Numbered from the stretch's first letter, positions 34,644 to 44,602 are shown. The stretch is 64,000 bases of DNA from Paenibacillus nuruki (GCF_001721045.1 NZ_MDER01000012.1:1-64000); one strand, 5' to 3'. Numbers and translations: made by a program. The notes: generated by a model not told the origin, from the sequence alone.

Positions 34644-35603
34644 TCACAAAATCTCTTTGGTTTTTACAATCGTATATTTGCCTGATTGGTTGGTAGCGAA
34701 CTGTATTCCTTTAGATGTGGCTGTATAGTCCGTTATTTTACCTTTTAGATACTTGTGGGTTCCATCTGGATATTCTGCATAGATTGCTAGATGACTAAGC
34801 TCTGATTTGGAAAGTTTCTCTTTCGGCAATGGAAGAACAATCCACACATCTTGCGATTGATCCCATTCGGAGACGACAAATTCCAAAGACTTACTAAGCG
34901 CACCTTGAGGCGCTGCTGTCTTCTCGTCGGTACCCAAACTGATCGTGACATCTTCTTTGTCCGATTGTAAAGATGTACTAGGCATCATCATTCTACCGTG
35001 CCAGGCTTGAATACTAATACCCAGTTGTGAATTAGCAAACAATTGTTGTGCACGAGCTGTAAATGTTAATTCAAGCTGTGCAGCAGGTGGCATTTCAGGA
35101 GGAGCTGGCATACTCAAGTACGCCATATTTCCTGTATCTCGGCGCAACATATCCACCGTCAGAGCGGCTTCTTTGACATCGATTTTGGCTGTATCTTGCA
35201 TAGAGGTATTTCCATTGATTTGACGTTTGACTTGCATGCTAACGGGATGACCTTTTTGATCGGTATGCATCAATGTTTCTGATACAATTGTTGCGACAAT
35301 CGATTCATAGGGAGAAGGTTCTACCGCCTTATCTTCAGGCATAATATCGGTTGCGCTAGGAGATTCTGTAGGAATCGTAACAACAGGTTCTGATTTATAT
35401 TCATCTTGAACTTCTGTAAGATTGCCAGATTCATCGGTATTAAGCATCGCATAGGCGATATTATCCTGTTGTGGGTCTGTAGAATGTGAGTGTACAGGAA
35501 GAAAAGAAGTCGTTGTAATGGCTACAATTGATATGGAAGCCACGATAGCTGTAGGCGTAGAAATCGTTCTTTTGAGTTTTTGGAAAAGTAATTGCACCTT
35601 CAT
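34644..35603 (-). CDS. Membrane-anchored or exported protein of unknown function
   Basis: The protein (319 aa) has an N-terminal hydrophobic segment (about 18-35, PTAIVASISIVAITTTSFL) after a basic start, without a clear lipobox. It could be a signal peptide or anchor. A Glu/Pro/Ser/Thr-rich linker (about 50-105) leads to beta-type sequence. The C-terminal part (DVWIVLPLPKEKLSKSELSH, AIYAEYPDGTHKYLKG, FATNQSGKYTIVKT) resembles modules found near SLH domains in Bacillota surface proteins, but no SLH domain is present. AAGGAGG precedes the ATG. The function is unknown. Confidence 0.75.
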   Translation of the reverse strand: MKVQLLFQKLKRTISTPTAIVASISIVAITTTSFLPVHSHSTDPQQDNIAYAMLNTDESGNLTEVQDEYKSEPVVTIPTESPSATDIMPEDKAVEPSPYESIVATIVSETLMHTDQKGHPVSMQVKRQINGNTSMQDTAKIDVKEAALTVDMLRRDTGNMAYLSMPAPPEMPPAAQLELTFTARAQQLFANSQLGISIQAWHGRMMMPSTSLQSDKEDVTISLGTDEKTAAPQGALSKSLEFVVSEWDQSQDVWIVLPLPKEKLSKSELSHLAIYAEYPDGTHKYLKGKITDYTATSKGIQFATNQSGKYTIVKTKEIL

Positions 35604-35869
35604 ACCGTTGACCTCCTTGGGAGATGATACTTTATACTACGTACAAATGTTTAATATTGATTACATTATAATCTATTTTTCCAAATATATCCTTATGATT
35701 TCTACTTTTAGTAAATACTTCCTATTCCTAATCTTGCATATTATACTTCCTATTTGCTTGATATGACTCTATTTTGAAGGTGAAATTTGACTCATAATTC
35801 CCATTTAGTGTTTAATTTAACTGGGAACGGGTAAATACAAAGGAACTCTCTTTGAGGAGGTACAAACTA

Positions 35870-36673
35870 ATGGGATTTATGGAAAATTGGAAAGCACTTC
35901 AGAAGTACTCTGCTCATGCAGCAGAACGGTTTTTGACCATCTATCTGAACACCGAACCAACTGCCAACACCCAGCCGGAATGGAAGCTACACCTCAAGAA
36001 CGGTTTTAAGAAGCTTGCTGAATACACTGAAGCCGGTGACGAACGTAGACATTTAGACAGCTTACTTGCTCTACAGTCCAAAGTCGAAGAACGCGTAGAA
36101 AACAGTCGGAACGATATGAAAAAAGGTCTGATTATCGTAGCGGATTCATCAGGTGGATTATTCTTTTGTGAAAAAGTACAGGTTGGATTATCCAATGCGT
36201 TCTATTACGAAGCTGAACCACGATTGGAAGAATTGCATGCGATCACTTCCAAATGCCCTGCTGCTGGAATCGTGCAATTAAGCAGTGATTCAGTGACTAT
36301 TATTGACAGCTTACTTTGTGAGATTAACAATGAGTATTACTTTGAATGGGATATTGTTAATGATGAGTGGCGTGAACGTCCAAGTCAGAGCACAAGTGAT
36401 CTGAAGTCAACGGTGAACAAACAGCGGGAAGATTACAAAGAACGTTGGGAAGTCGATCAAGCTCGTTGGGTCAAACGTTTAACTCCTATTATCGAACGTA
36501 TGGCACAGGAAAAACAGTGGCAAGAAATTATTCTAAGTGGTGAAAAAGCTGCTGCTTCTCATGTCAAAGAAGCTCTTCATACTACAACGTCTATTCATAT
36601 TGTTCCCAAAAACTTAAATAATATGAAGTCGCGTGAAGTGTTACAAGAAGCTTATGCTGTACTTCAATCCTAA
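35870..36673 (+). CDS. baeRF-type (bacterial archaeo-eukaryotic release-factor-like) protein, probably family 10
   Basis: The protein is 267 aa from the ATG at 35870, nine bases after GAGGAGG; a TTG start at 35852 would precede it. The segment ERFLTIYLNTEPTANTQPEW, then KKGLIIVADSSGGLFFCEKV and AGIVQLSSDSVTII, resembles the N-terminal and central domains of the baeRF proteins related to eRF1/Pelota. A charged helical stretch (about 180-215, many Lys/Arg/Glu) and a C-terminal alpha/beta part follow. Related proteins are proposed to act on ribosomes or translation stress; no catalytic GGQ motif is seen. It is monocistronic with its own terminator. Confidence 0.7.
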   Translation: MGFMENWKALQKYSAHAAERFLTIYLNTEPTANTQPEWKLHLKNGFKKLAEYTEAGDERRHLDSLLALQSKVEERVENSRNDMKKGLIIVADSSGGLFFCEKVQVGLSNAFYYEAEPRLEELHAITSKCPAAGIVQLSSDSVTIIDSLLCEINNEYYFEWDIVNDEWRERPSQSTSDLKSTVNKQREDYKERWEVDQARWVKRLTPIIERMAQEKQWQEIILSGEKAAASHVKEALHTTTSIHIVPKNLNNMKSREVLQEAYAVLQS

Positions 36674-36713
36674 TATAACAATCCGTTAATAAGATATGTG
36701 ATAGTGAAAATAA

Positions 36714-36760
36714 CAGCCCTCTATTTGGTGGTTTGTAAGCCGTCGATAGAGGGCTTTTTT
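36714..36760 (+). terminator. Terminator after the baeRF-type gene
   Basis: AGCCCTCTAT and ATAGAGGGCT form the stem with a loop of about 20 bases, followed by TTTTTT. Confidence 0.92.
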
Positions 36761-36929
36761 AGTAAATAAAAATAGGAACATTTGTTCTAATTTAAATTTT
36801 GTGGTATGGTGGATTTAACAGTTGGATTTCGTATACACTTAAAAGATACTTCATCTTTTAACAACGTAGATATAACGTTTATCTATTGTGTATATATATG
36901 ACGATCCAGAGCAAGGAGGAAATACACTT

Positions 36930-37349
36930 ATGCGTATCTATGTTACTGTCAAAAGTCTTGGTAAACGCAAAAATGCGCTGACACGCGAACCTTTGGATAT
37001 CCCTGTTGCTCCGGCTACCTTACGTGATTTTCTAACCGAAGTGGTCAAAGAAAATGTACGTGCATTTATCGAGCGTCAACAGCATTCTTCACTACTCTCC
37101 TACTTAACACCTGATCAAGTTAATGAACAAGGAGAAGCCGGCAAAGTAGGTTTTGGAGTTATACACGATGATCGTACACCCGATGAATCTGTGGCGATTG
37201 AAGCGGCTTTATTGGCTTTTGAAGATGGATTGTACAAAGTATTTATTCGGGAACAGGAAATCGATCATCTGGATGATGCAGTTCATTTGACTGATGGAGA
37301 TGATGTGGCTTTTATCCGTTTTACAATGCTTGCAGGAAGCCAATGGTAA
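36930..37349 (+). CDS. Small protein paired with the DUF4132 giant, unknown function
   Basis: The protein is 139 aa from the ATG at 36930, ten bases after AAGGAGG; an upstream ATG at 36888 lacks a ribosome site. It opens with a beta-type stretch (MRIYVTVKSLGKRKNAL), then LRDFLTEVVKENVRAFIERQ and an acidic C-terminal half (VAIEAALLAFEDGLYKVFI, LTDGDDVAFIRFTML). There is no signal or membrane segment. It is separated from the 1,669-residue gene by 18 bases, so they form one operon and may be partners. I do not recognise a family. Confidence 0.8.
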   Translation: MRIYVTVKSLGKRKNALTREPLDIPVAPATLRDFLTEVVKENVRAFIERQQHSSLLSYLTPDQVNEQGEAGKVGFGVIHDDRTPDESVAIEAALLAFEDGLYKVFIREQEIDHLDDAVHLTDGDDVAFIRFTMLAGSQW

Positions 37350-37367
37350 GAAAGGGGATTACAAATC

Positions 37368-40300
37368 ATGAGTGAACGCAATTATTATGATGAATATCTT
37401 GAACATTTGAAGAAGAGGACTGCTGAACTGATAGGTCAACAACAGCAGATCGCTCAGTATTGTGTACACCTCTATGAGCATACTTATATCACGAACAGTG
37501 ACGATGAAGTGGATCAACTGAAGCAGATATTAGGGGTAAAAACCGATACCCAGTCGGTATCTTTTGAACCTTTGATTGAAGTTGTGGAACGTTTATCCGA
37601 TAAAGCTACTGCTGATCTTTTCCGCTATATGACAGAACATGCAACCGAGTACCCGTATAGTGTTGGTTATACTCGCCGTCCTTACCGTACATCCGATATC
37701 TCTTTACATATAGCACCAATCTTATCTCAATTAATCTCTCTCTTTTTCCTAAATGCGTATGAATTTGATCTGCATACGTATTTGACTGAACGTGATTATC
37801 CGCTCAGCAAAGATTACCGGGTACAAAAAGAAGCGATTGCTATTCATATCGCTTACGCATGGGATCATGATCAACCTAAAGTGAAAAAAGCTTTGCATGA
37901 GATCATTTATGGAGACAATCAGACGGCTCTATTCGATCGCTCAATGATTGAAGGGATGCTGATGAGTCATCAACCGGAAGCATACAACATGATCAGCGAA
38001 TTACTGATAGCCGCTCGTCTGCAAGAAGGTCTACGTCAAAGTATTGTCGAGCAACTGGACGAAGGTACTTTGGAAGCCACAATGACTTTACTGCGTACTA
38101 TTATTGAAAATGATCTCATTCGTTATAGTTCTATCGTGCGTGCATTAGGAACATGGACAGGCATCAATCTAGAAGCAACGAATACACGAGTATCCAAGCA
38201 ATTGATTACACAAGCCTATGAAGCATTGTCAGACCAATCTGTTCGAGAAGAATGGTTAAGCAGTGCAAATGCGAATCATATCTATATGAGCCTGTGGGCA
38301 ACTGCTGTGCATGAAGAGCAAGATGTCTATGAACGGATTCAACATCTAATGGATACAGGAGCACGTTATCAGAAGATTGTAGCGCTTTATGTCCTTCGTA
38401 ATAGTCAAAATAAAGATTTGCGTCTACGTATTGCACAACCTCATCTGGCAGAAGAGGATGATGAAATCCGCTATTGGGTACTTGTGAACTACGATTATGA
38501 ATGCTACTACTCATGGGAAACGATACGCGATATGGCAGCACTTCAACTGGTAGTTCCTCGTACTCCTTTGTTAGAAGATAAACAGGTACGTAGACAGGAC
38601 TTTGAACATTTCCGCAATCTATTTTCAAGTCTGAATGGACGTGAGATTTCGTTCCAGTCGAGCGTGCTGGATTTTGTACAGGTGAGCTATTCTGCTGATC
38701 TGCCTATCAAAAAAATGCTGTATCTAGCTGCATATGATATGGATGAACAATGGATCAGTGAGATTTTACAGTTAAAAGATAAATTAAGCCCTGATCTACG
38801 TGGAACCATACTACAACATTATCTTTCAAATACAGATATGCCGGAACAACGACAGTTTGTATTTGCTTCACTGTCAGATAAAAGTATGTCTAATCGTGAG
38901 TTAGCTCTGAAACAAGCTAATAAGCTTATATTGAACGATACGGAATTACAAGATATCGAAAATCTACTCAAACTCAAAACAGGTTCATTGCGTCAAGGTG
39001 CGATTCAATTGCTTCTTAATCAACCTGTTGATTCACTAGACACTACAGTTCATCGTTTAATACAAAGTAAAAGCGAATTGCAACGATTGGCTGGCTTAGA
39101 AACGATCAGTGAATTACAAAGCAAACCTGAACGGTCTGAACAGTATGAACGTTTATTACCGTTGCTAGATACGATAGCCAAGCCAACTGCCAAAGAACAA
39201 GTCTTGATTGATAAATTAGGATCAACTGATAAATACAATGAAAACAATGGATTTGGATTATTTGATCCTCGAATGATGGATGAATGGTTAAAAGAAAAAC
39301 CAGCACATCCAGATTTCCTATTGCAACGTGATGTATTTACAATTGAACCGAAGCGCATCACCGATTTTCTACAAGGATTAAACGATCTAATACATGAACA
39401 TCGAGATCATGAATATACAGTCGAATACTATAGTGGTTATAAAGAAACGCTGTTAATTGGTAATCGACTCAGGGGGAATTGGCAAAATCCGAATGCAGAT
39501 AGTAAGACTCTGCAAATAGAGCAATATCCTTTGCCTGAAGTGTGGCAACACTATTTACAACAAAGCGATCTTCCAGTTGAAGGAATGATACAGTTGTATC
39601 TGTATACCCAATCCGAAATGTATGATCAAACTTTAGATGATCTATACAGCTATTTTATCGATCAAATGGATTATATGGAGCTCGGAAAACATAGATTGTT
39701 AGAAGGTTGGCGAAAAACATTTATCGAGTCTATTTATCCGTTAGAACAAATCTTAGAAATACAGACATTCTACCAAACACTTCCATATCGTCAACAATTA
39801 GATGAGCTGATTCATCGCCAACAATTGGATGAGCTGATCCGAGCTTATTTGGAAGATAGTGATAAACAGGCTACTTTCGCTATGGTTCGGGATGCGCTGA
39901 TTACAATGATCTATACATTCCCACAAGAAAAGTTAAAAGAAGAAAGTGGTCTCTTTAAATTTTTGATTTCACCGTGGCGTTCGTTAGTGCGCAGTCGTCT
40001 CTACGATCAAGAATCGTCAATGCAAATGTTTCATATCTTTTATACATTGGAATTTTATTATGGTCAGGATGGTCTACTGGGCACAACCGATTATGCACGT
40101 GCTTATGAATGGGACAAAATCAGCGATAACGAAATCTACTCCAAAATCATGAGCAGCGATCTCAGTCGCCAGTTTATTCGAGAATTAACATCTCAAAATA
40201 TCAAATACGATACTCAGATTAATGTAAAAGAATATCCTAAAATGATACCGATTCGAGATGCTGTACTTGCTCGCATTTTGGAAATTGAACTTAGCCGTGG

Positions 40301-42377
40301 GGAATTAGTAACCGGAGTCACTTCACTGGCGATGAATATTCAACGTGTAGAAGGCACGGAAGTCTTTGTACGTATTCTATCGAATCTGCAAAAAGAAACG
40401 TTTGTACGCGGGTATATTTACGGATATGGCAATAGTATTACGAAGAAAGAGACATTCAGTTATTTGCTCAAAAACACGTATCCTTTAGAAGGCGAAGATG
40501 AGCACAAATTAGAATCGTTACTTCAGCAATATCCGATAGATGACAAGAAATTATTAGAAGCAGCGATGTATGCTCCGCAATGGATCGAAATCATCGCCAA
40601 ACATCTAGGTTGGAAAGGTCTACGTAGTGCAGCATGGTATTTCCATGCCCATATTAATGAGACTTTCTCAGCGGAAAAAGAAACGATTGTAGCACATTAT
40701 TCACCGATCTCTCCACAAGAGTTCAATGATGGTGCGTTCGATATCGTCTGGTTCCGTCAAGCCTATGATGAATTAGGTACAGAACGATTTGATATCTTAT
40801 ATGAGTGTGCTAAATATATCTCGGCAGGCTCGAATCATCGTCGCAGTCAATTATTCGCCGATGCGGTACTCGGTAAGCTTGATCTAGCATCGATTCAACA
40901 GTCTGTAGCAGATAAGCGTAACAAAGATCAGTTGCTTGCTTATAGCTTGATTCCACTGGCTTCAGGTACCAAGCGTGATGCTGATATTCGTCAGCGGTAT
41001 GAATTTATTCAATTGTTCCTCAAACAAAGTAAAACGTTCGGCGCACAACGTCGTGCTAGTGAAGGAGCGGTCTCGGCAATTGCACTGGATAACCTGGCTC
41101 GTAATGCTGGTTATACCGATGTCACCCGTCTTCAATGGGATATGGAATCACGCAAGTTGGATGATTTGCTGGCTTATTTTGAACCACACGCGATTGAAGA
41201 AGGTCTGAACGTCTCGCTAGTGATTGATCATGAAGGGCAGACTAGCTTAACAGCGATCAAGCAAGAGAAACCACTCAAATCGGTTCCAGCACGTCTGAAT
41301 AAAAATGAATATATTATTCGTCTGAAAGAAGTAAAATCTGAACTAACCGATCAATATCGTCGTGCCCGTCAAGAATTGGAACGTTCGATGACCAATAGCA
41401 CTACTTTTACAGCAGATGAATTGATCAAATTATCGCATAATCCTGTTCTTGCTCCACTGGTCAATACATTGGTATTACAGGCAGATCAAGCACTCGGTTA
41501 TCTTGATGGGGAAGCTAGTCTGTTGCGCAGTCCAGACGGTACGGAGCATCCTTTGCAATTAGAAGATCAAGTGATTATTGCTCACCCTGTCCATCTGTAT
41601 GAAAGTGGTCAATGGAGTCTGTATCAACGAGATCTATTTGAGCGTCAGCAACGTCAACCGTTCAAGCAAGTATTCCGTGAATTGTATCTCCCTAACGAAG
41701 ATGAGCGTGCTAGTGGTAATCTCTCTCGTCGTTATGCTGGATACCAGATTCAACCGAACAAAGCGGTCGCTTTACTACGTGGAAGAGGTTGGACTGTCAG
41801 TTACGAAGAAGGCTTGCAGAAAGTCTATTACAAAGAAAATATTATTGCCAATCTCTATGCACTAGCAGATTGGTTCTCACCTGCGGATACAGAAGCACCT
41901 ACACTGGAAACGGTACAATTTTATAATCGTTCTAACTATGAACGGTTGCCTTTTGATCAAGTATCTCCACTGATTTTCTCTGAAATCATGCGTGATGTGG
42001 ATCTGGTGGTCAGTGTAGCTCATGTAGGTGGTGTTGATCCTGAAAGTAGCTTAACCACGATCGAAATGCGTCGTGTGATTGTGGAAGAATCGTTACGTCT
42101 ACTTCATATCGACAATGTAAAAGTAGAAGGCAATCATGCTCGTATTGAAGGAAGTTTAGGGAATTACAGTGTGCATCTAGGTAGTGCGATCGTGTATCAA
42201 CAAGCTGCTAGTGCTCTGCATATTATCCCTGTCCATTCTCAGCATCGTGGACGATTATTTTTACCATTTATGGATGAAGATCCGAGAACAGCAGAGATTT
42301 TATCTAAAATCGTTATGCTTGCTCAAGATCACAAGATCAAAGATCCACAGATTCTAGCACAACTCAAACCGCAATAA
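37368..42377 (+). CDS. Very large DUF4132 (MolR/YehI-like) protein with helical repeats
   Basis: The protein (1,669 aa) is soluble and mostly alpha-helical. The N-terminal two-thirds show irregular HEAT/TPR-like helices (for example ERIQHLMDTGARYQKIVAL; KLKTGSLRQGAIQLLL). The C-terminal third (from about 1,305) has the DUF4132 signature: DQYRRARQELERSM, LIKLSHNPVLAPLVNTLVL, VIIAHPVHLYESGQWSLYQR, FKQVFRELYLPNEDE and GRGWTVSYEEGLQK. E. coli relatives (YehI/MolR) have no settled function. No WGR domain or MoxR/VWA neighbours are present here. It follows the 139-aa protein in a two-gene operon and ends in a strong terminator. A short in-frame tandem repeat lies at 39789-39842. Confidence 0.88.
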   Translation: MSERNYYDEYLEHLKKRTAELIGQQQQIAQYCVHLYEHTYITNSDDEVDQLKQILGVKTDTQSVSFEPLIEVVERLSDKATADLFRYMTEHATEYPYSVGYTRRPYRTSDISLHIAPILSQLISLFFLNAYEFDLHTYLTERDYPLSKDYRVQKEAIAIHIAYAWDHDQPKVKKALHEIIYGDNQTALFDRSMIEGMLMSHQPEAYNMISELLIAARLQEGLRQSIVEQLDEGTLEATMTLLRTIIENDLIRYSSIVRALGTWTGINLEATNTRVSKQLITQAYEALSDQSVREEWLSSANANHIYMSLWATAVHEEQDVYERIQHLMDTGARYQKIVALYVLRNSQNKDLRLRIAQPHLAEEDDEIRYWVLVNYDYECYYSWETIRDMAALQLVVPRTPLLEDKQVRRQDFEHFRNLFSSLNGREISFQSSVLDFVQVSYSADLPIKKMLYLAAYDMDEQWISEILQLKDKLSPDLRGTILQHYLSNTDMPEQRQFVFASLSDKSMSNRELALKQANKLILNDTELQDIENLLKLKTGSLRQGAIQLLLNQPVDSLDTTVHRLIQSKSELQRLAGLETISELQSKPERSEQYERLLPLLDTIAKPTAKEQVLIDKLGSTDKYNENNGFGLFDPRMMDEWLKEKPAHPDFLLQRDVFTIEPKRITDFLQGLNDLIHEHRDHEYTVEYYSGYKETLLIGNRLRGNWQNPNADSKTLQIEQYPLPEVWQHYLQQSDLPVEGMIQLYLYTQSEMYDQTLDDLYSYFIDQMDYMELGKHRLLEGWRKTFIESIYPLEQILEIQTFYQTLPYRQQLDELIHRQQLDELIRAYLEDSDKQATFAMVRDALITMIYTFPQEKLKEESGLFKFLISPWRSLVRSRLYDQESSMQMFHIFYTLEFYYGQDGLLGTTDYARAYEWDKISDNEIYSKIMSSDLSRQFIRELTSQNIKYDTQINVKEYPKMIPIRDAVLARILEIELSRGELVTGVTSLAMNIQRVEGTEVFVRILSNLQKETFVRGYIYGYGNSITKKETFSYLLKNTYPLEGEDEHKLESLLQQYPIDDKKLLEAAMYAPQWIEIIAKHLGWKGLRSAAWYFHAHINETFSAEKETIVAHYSPISPQEFNDGAFDIVWFRQAYDELGTERFDILYECAKYISAGSNHRRSQLFADAVLGKLDLASIQQSVADKRNKDQLLAYSLIPLASGTKRDADIRQRYEFIQLFLKQSKTFGAQRRASEGAVSAIALDNLARNAGYTDVTRLQWDMESRKLDDLLAYFEPHAIEEGLNVSLVIDHEGQTSLTAIKQEKPLKSVPARLNKNEYIIRLKEVKSELTDQYRRARQELERSMTNSTTFTADELIKLSHNPVLAPLVNTLVLQADQALGYLDGEASLLRSPDGTEHPLQLEDQVIIAHPVHLYESGQWSLYQRDLFERQQRQPFKQVFRELYLPNEDERASGNLSRRYAGYQIQPNKAVALLRGRGWTVSYEEGLQKVYYKENIIANLYALADWFSPADTEAPTLETVQFYNRSNYERLPFDQVSPLIFSEIMRDVDLVVSVAHVGGVDPESSLTTIEMRRVIVEESLRLLHIDNVKVEGNHARIEGSLGNYSVHLGSAIVYQQAASALHIIPVHSQHRGRLFLPFMDEDPRTAEILSKIVMLAQDHKIKDPQILAQLKPQ
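39789..39842 (+). repeat. In-frame 27-bp tandem duplication inside the DUF4132 gene
   Basis: Two adjacent 27-base units encode RQQLDELIH and RQQLDELIR. They differ by a few, mostly synonymous, bases, so the duplication is not recent but is still clear. It adds nine residues to a helix. Confidence 0.85.
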
Positions 42378-42382
42378 ATATC

Positions 42383-42434
42383 AATAACCCCTATTTTCTT
42401 GAGATATTTCCAAGAAAGCTAGGGGTTATTTTTG
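42383..42434. terminator. Bidirectional terminator between DUF4132 and ROK genes
   Basis: AATAACCCCTA and TAGGGGTTATT pair, with an inner TTTCTTG/CAAGAAA pair, followed by TTTTTG. The genes on either side converge. Confidence 0.92.
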
Positions 42435-42450
42435 TATGTTCTCGTGTTTG

Positions 42451-43650
42451 TTACAGATCCATCTCGTGCCAGACCATAACAGCGGCTCCTGTAGCTACTG
42501 CATTTTCTTCTAACAATCCTTTTGAAAATACAGGTCGATAGCTATTGGAGTAATAGATATTCTGCTCAGCGACCGCAATCGCTGTATTGTAGAACAAATC
42601 ATGTGAATTGATGAGCACACCACCCAGAATAATCTTTTCCGGATGCAAAATATTGATCAGATTCGCTAACCCAATCCCCATATACGCCGCCGATTGAGCA
42701 AAGATTTCTTTGATATGATCATTGCCTGTTTCTAACGACTGCACTAATGTTGTGAAATTAATTGCTTCTGGCTTCACGGCGACCTGACTGTCCCACACAG
42801 AACGCCCCATCTTGCTACGAGCACGGACTTGTTGCTCTAATGCTTGTACGGATGCAAAAGCTTCTAAAGCTCCATAATTACCTGCTCCATGAAGCCGTGG
42901 TCCATCCGTCTGGATAATCATTTGTCCGATCGAACCTTCCATATCGACTGCTCCATGCACCACATGTCCATTAGACATCATTGCAGACCGTAGACCTGTA
43001 CCAACATGCACATACAACATATGTTGAATATGTTCATCACGCACCATCCAGTGCTCGCCTGTAAGTGCGGTGTTCGCTCCATTTTCAAGCGTAACTGATA
43101 AGCCTGTCGCTTCTTCTAACCAGCGTCGTAGTGGAATGTCTTTCCAACCCGGTGCTGCAAAGTAAAGCGGATTAAGTATTTTGCCTTGCTCACGACTAAG
43201 AGGTCCTACTGCACCTACACCCATTCCGATCACCAAGTTATGGGCTATGCCTTGCTCAGATAACATCTGTTCTACTTGTTGCTGTACATGCTGGACTAAT
43301 CGCTCAGGTGTCATGCTCTCATCCATAGACCAGCGCACCATCGCTAACGGTTGCATCCGCATATCATAAAGCCCCAATACGGAATAAATACGTGAAATAT
43401 CTAAGCCAAAAATATAGCGAAAATTCGCATTGATCCGATACAAAATCGGTCGTCTTCCACCTGTCGATTGACCGAATCCAGACTCCATAATCCAGCCTTC
43501 ATTTGTCATTTCTTCAAGCAGACGAGTAAGGCTACTGCTAGTCATCTGAAATTCATTCATAATTTCTGCTTTGGATATATCGTCCTGCATCGCAATTCGG
43601 TCATAGACTGCTTTTTTGATGGAGGTTACGCCTTTGATATGCTTACCCAT
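42451..43650 (-). CDS. ROK-family transcriptional regulator (NagC/XylR type) lacking the zinc cysteines
   Basis: The protein (399 aa) has an N-terminal winged helix-turn-helix (about 25-70, SKAEIMNEFQMTSSSLTRLL). A C-terminal ROK sugar-kinase fold follows (GVGAVGPLSREQGKIL, ENGANTALTGEHW, YVHVGTGLRSAMMSNG). In most ROK proteins a CxCGxxGCxE motif binds structural zinc; here the aligned stretch reads GPRLHGAGNYGALEAFAS with no cysteine. It is probably a repressor relieved by a sugar. There is a GGTGGG ribosome site. It is a lone gene, convergent with the DUF4132 gene; its targets are unknown. Confidence 0.88.
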   Translation of the reverse strand: MGKHIKGVTSIKKAVYDRIAMQDDISKAEIMNEFQMTSSSLTRLLEEMTNEGWIMESGFGQSTGGRRPILYRINANFRYIFGLDISRIYSVLGLYDMRMQPLAMVRWSMDESMTPERLVQHVQQQVEQMLSEQGIAHNLVIGMGVGAVGPLSREQGKILNPLYFAAPGWKDIPLRRWLEEATGLSVTLENGANTALTGEHWMVRDEHIQHMLYVHVGTGLRSAMMSNGHVVHGAVDMEGSIGQMIIQTDGPRLHGAGNYGALEAFASVQALEQQVRARSKMGRSVWDSQVAVKPEAINFTTLVQSLETGNDHIKEIFAQSAAYMGIGLANLINILHPEKIILGGVLINSHDLFYNTAIAVAEQNIYYSNSYRPVFSKGLLEENAVATGAAVMVWHEMDL

Positions 43651-43764
43651 AATATCCCACCGTTTTCCCTACAATTCTGATCGGAATTGTTTTTTCACTT
43701 ATTATATATGGTTTTTACAGGGAATGCTATGTATTTGTTGCATCAATATAGAGAAATACGATTG

Positions 43765-43804
43765 CAAAAAACCTCTTCCCTATGATAAGGAAAAAGGTTT
43801 TTTG
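43765..43804 (-). terminator. Terminator of the NAD(P)-binding protein gene
   Basis: AAAAAACC and GGTTTTTT arms with an inner TTCC/GGAA pair, about 65 bases after the stop codon on the minus strand. Confidence 0.75.
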
Positions 43805-43868
43805 TGATTGTACAGATGATTGAATCTATCTATAGATTTTCATACATCTATTTTATTTGAAAAGAATA

Positions 43869-44510
43869 TTACTTCGCTTCGCCTACTACACTAAAGCGTT
43901 GGTTCACATGTGCAGCTTGCTCTGCTTCGTCTACAATCGCAATCGCATAATCAGCATAGCTAATGTAGCTGTTGCCTTCATTATTAACGATCATTTTTTC
44001 TTGACCGGCTGTGTATGAACCTGTACGTGGACCTGATGCATCAAAAAAGGCAGCAGGACTTAAAAATGTCCATTGGATACCGCTAGATGCTTTCAAATCA
44101 TCCAAGTTTTTGCCTTGATTAGATGCGGTTGCTTTGTAAGCTTCCGGGAAGTCTGGTGTATCGATTAAGCGTACTGATTGAGCATCATCTACATACAAGC
44201 TACCTGCACCACCAACTACGATTAAACGAGTATCAGGAGCACCTTTCAAAATCTCAATCAACGATTGACCTACAGTCACATGAGATTCTTCTTGTCCTTG
44301 CGGAGCACCATATGCATTCACTACAACATCATAGCCTTTAATATCTTCTGTTGTTAGATCCAATACTTCTTTTTCAACTACATTCACTTTATCTTGTTGT
44401 ACTTTAGAAGCGTTACGGACGATTGCTGTTACTTCGTGTCCTCTGCTCAAAGCCTCTTCAACGATCAATGATCCTGCTTTACCTGTTGCACCAATAACTG
44501 CGATTTTCAT
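43869..44510 (-). CDS. NAD(P)-binding Rossmann protein, putative NADH-flavin reductase (YwnB-like)
   Basis: The protein is 213 aa from the ATG at 44510, eight bases after GGAGG; an ATG at 44525 precedes that site. It opens with the dinucleotide motif MKIAVIGATGKAGSLIVEEA and continues as an atypical short-chain reductase (DVVVNAYGAP, LIVVGGAGSLY, WTFLSPAAFFD), without a YxxxK catalytic pair. The size and motifs match B. subtilis YwnB-type proteins, thought to be flavin- or quinone-linked reductases. It has a consensus promoter overlapped by a palindromic operator, so it is probably inducible. Confidence 0.88.
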   Translation of the reverse strand: MKIAVIGATGKAGSLIVEEALSRGHEVTAIVRNASKVQQDKVNVVEKEVLDLTTEDIKGYDVVVNAYGAPQGQEESHVTVGQSLIEILKGAPDTRLIVVGGAGSLYVDDAQSVRLIDTPDFPEAYKATASNQGKNLDDLKASSGIQWTFLSPAAFFDASGPRTGSYTAGQEKMIVNNEGNSYISYADYAIAIVDEAEQAAHVNQRFSVVGEAK

Positions 44511-44602
44511 ATCTAAAACCTCCATTTAATGTGTATGATTCGACGAAATACGTACTTGCTATATGTGTAGCTATCAAGCTGTAATATACATTAACCCTTA
44601 CA

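Noticed and set aside
38206-38628. 140-codon ORF antisense to the DUF4132 gene
   Set aside because: No ribosome site or recognisable domain; the sense frame is certain.
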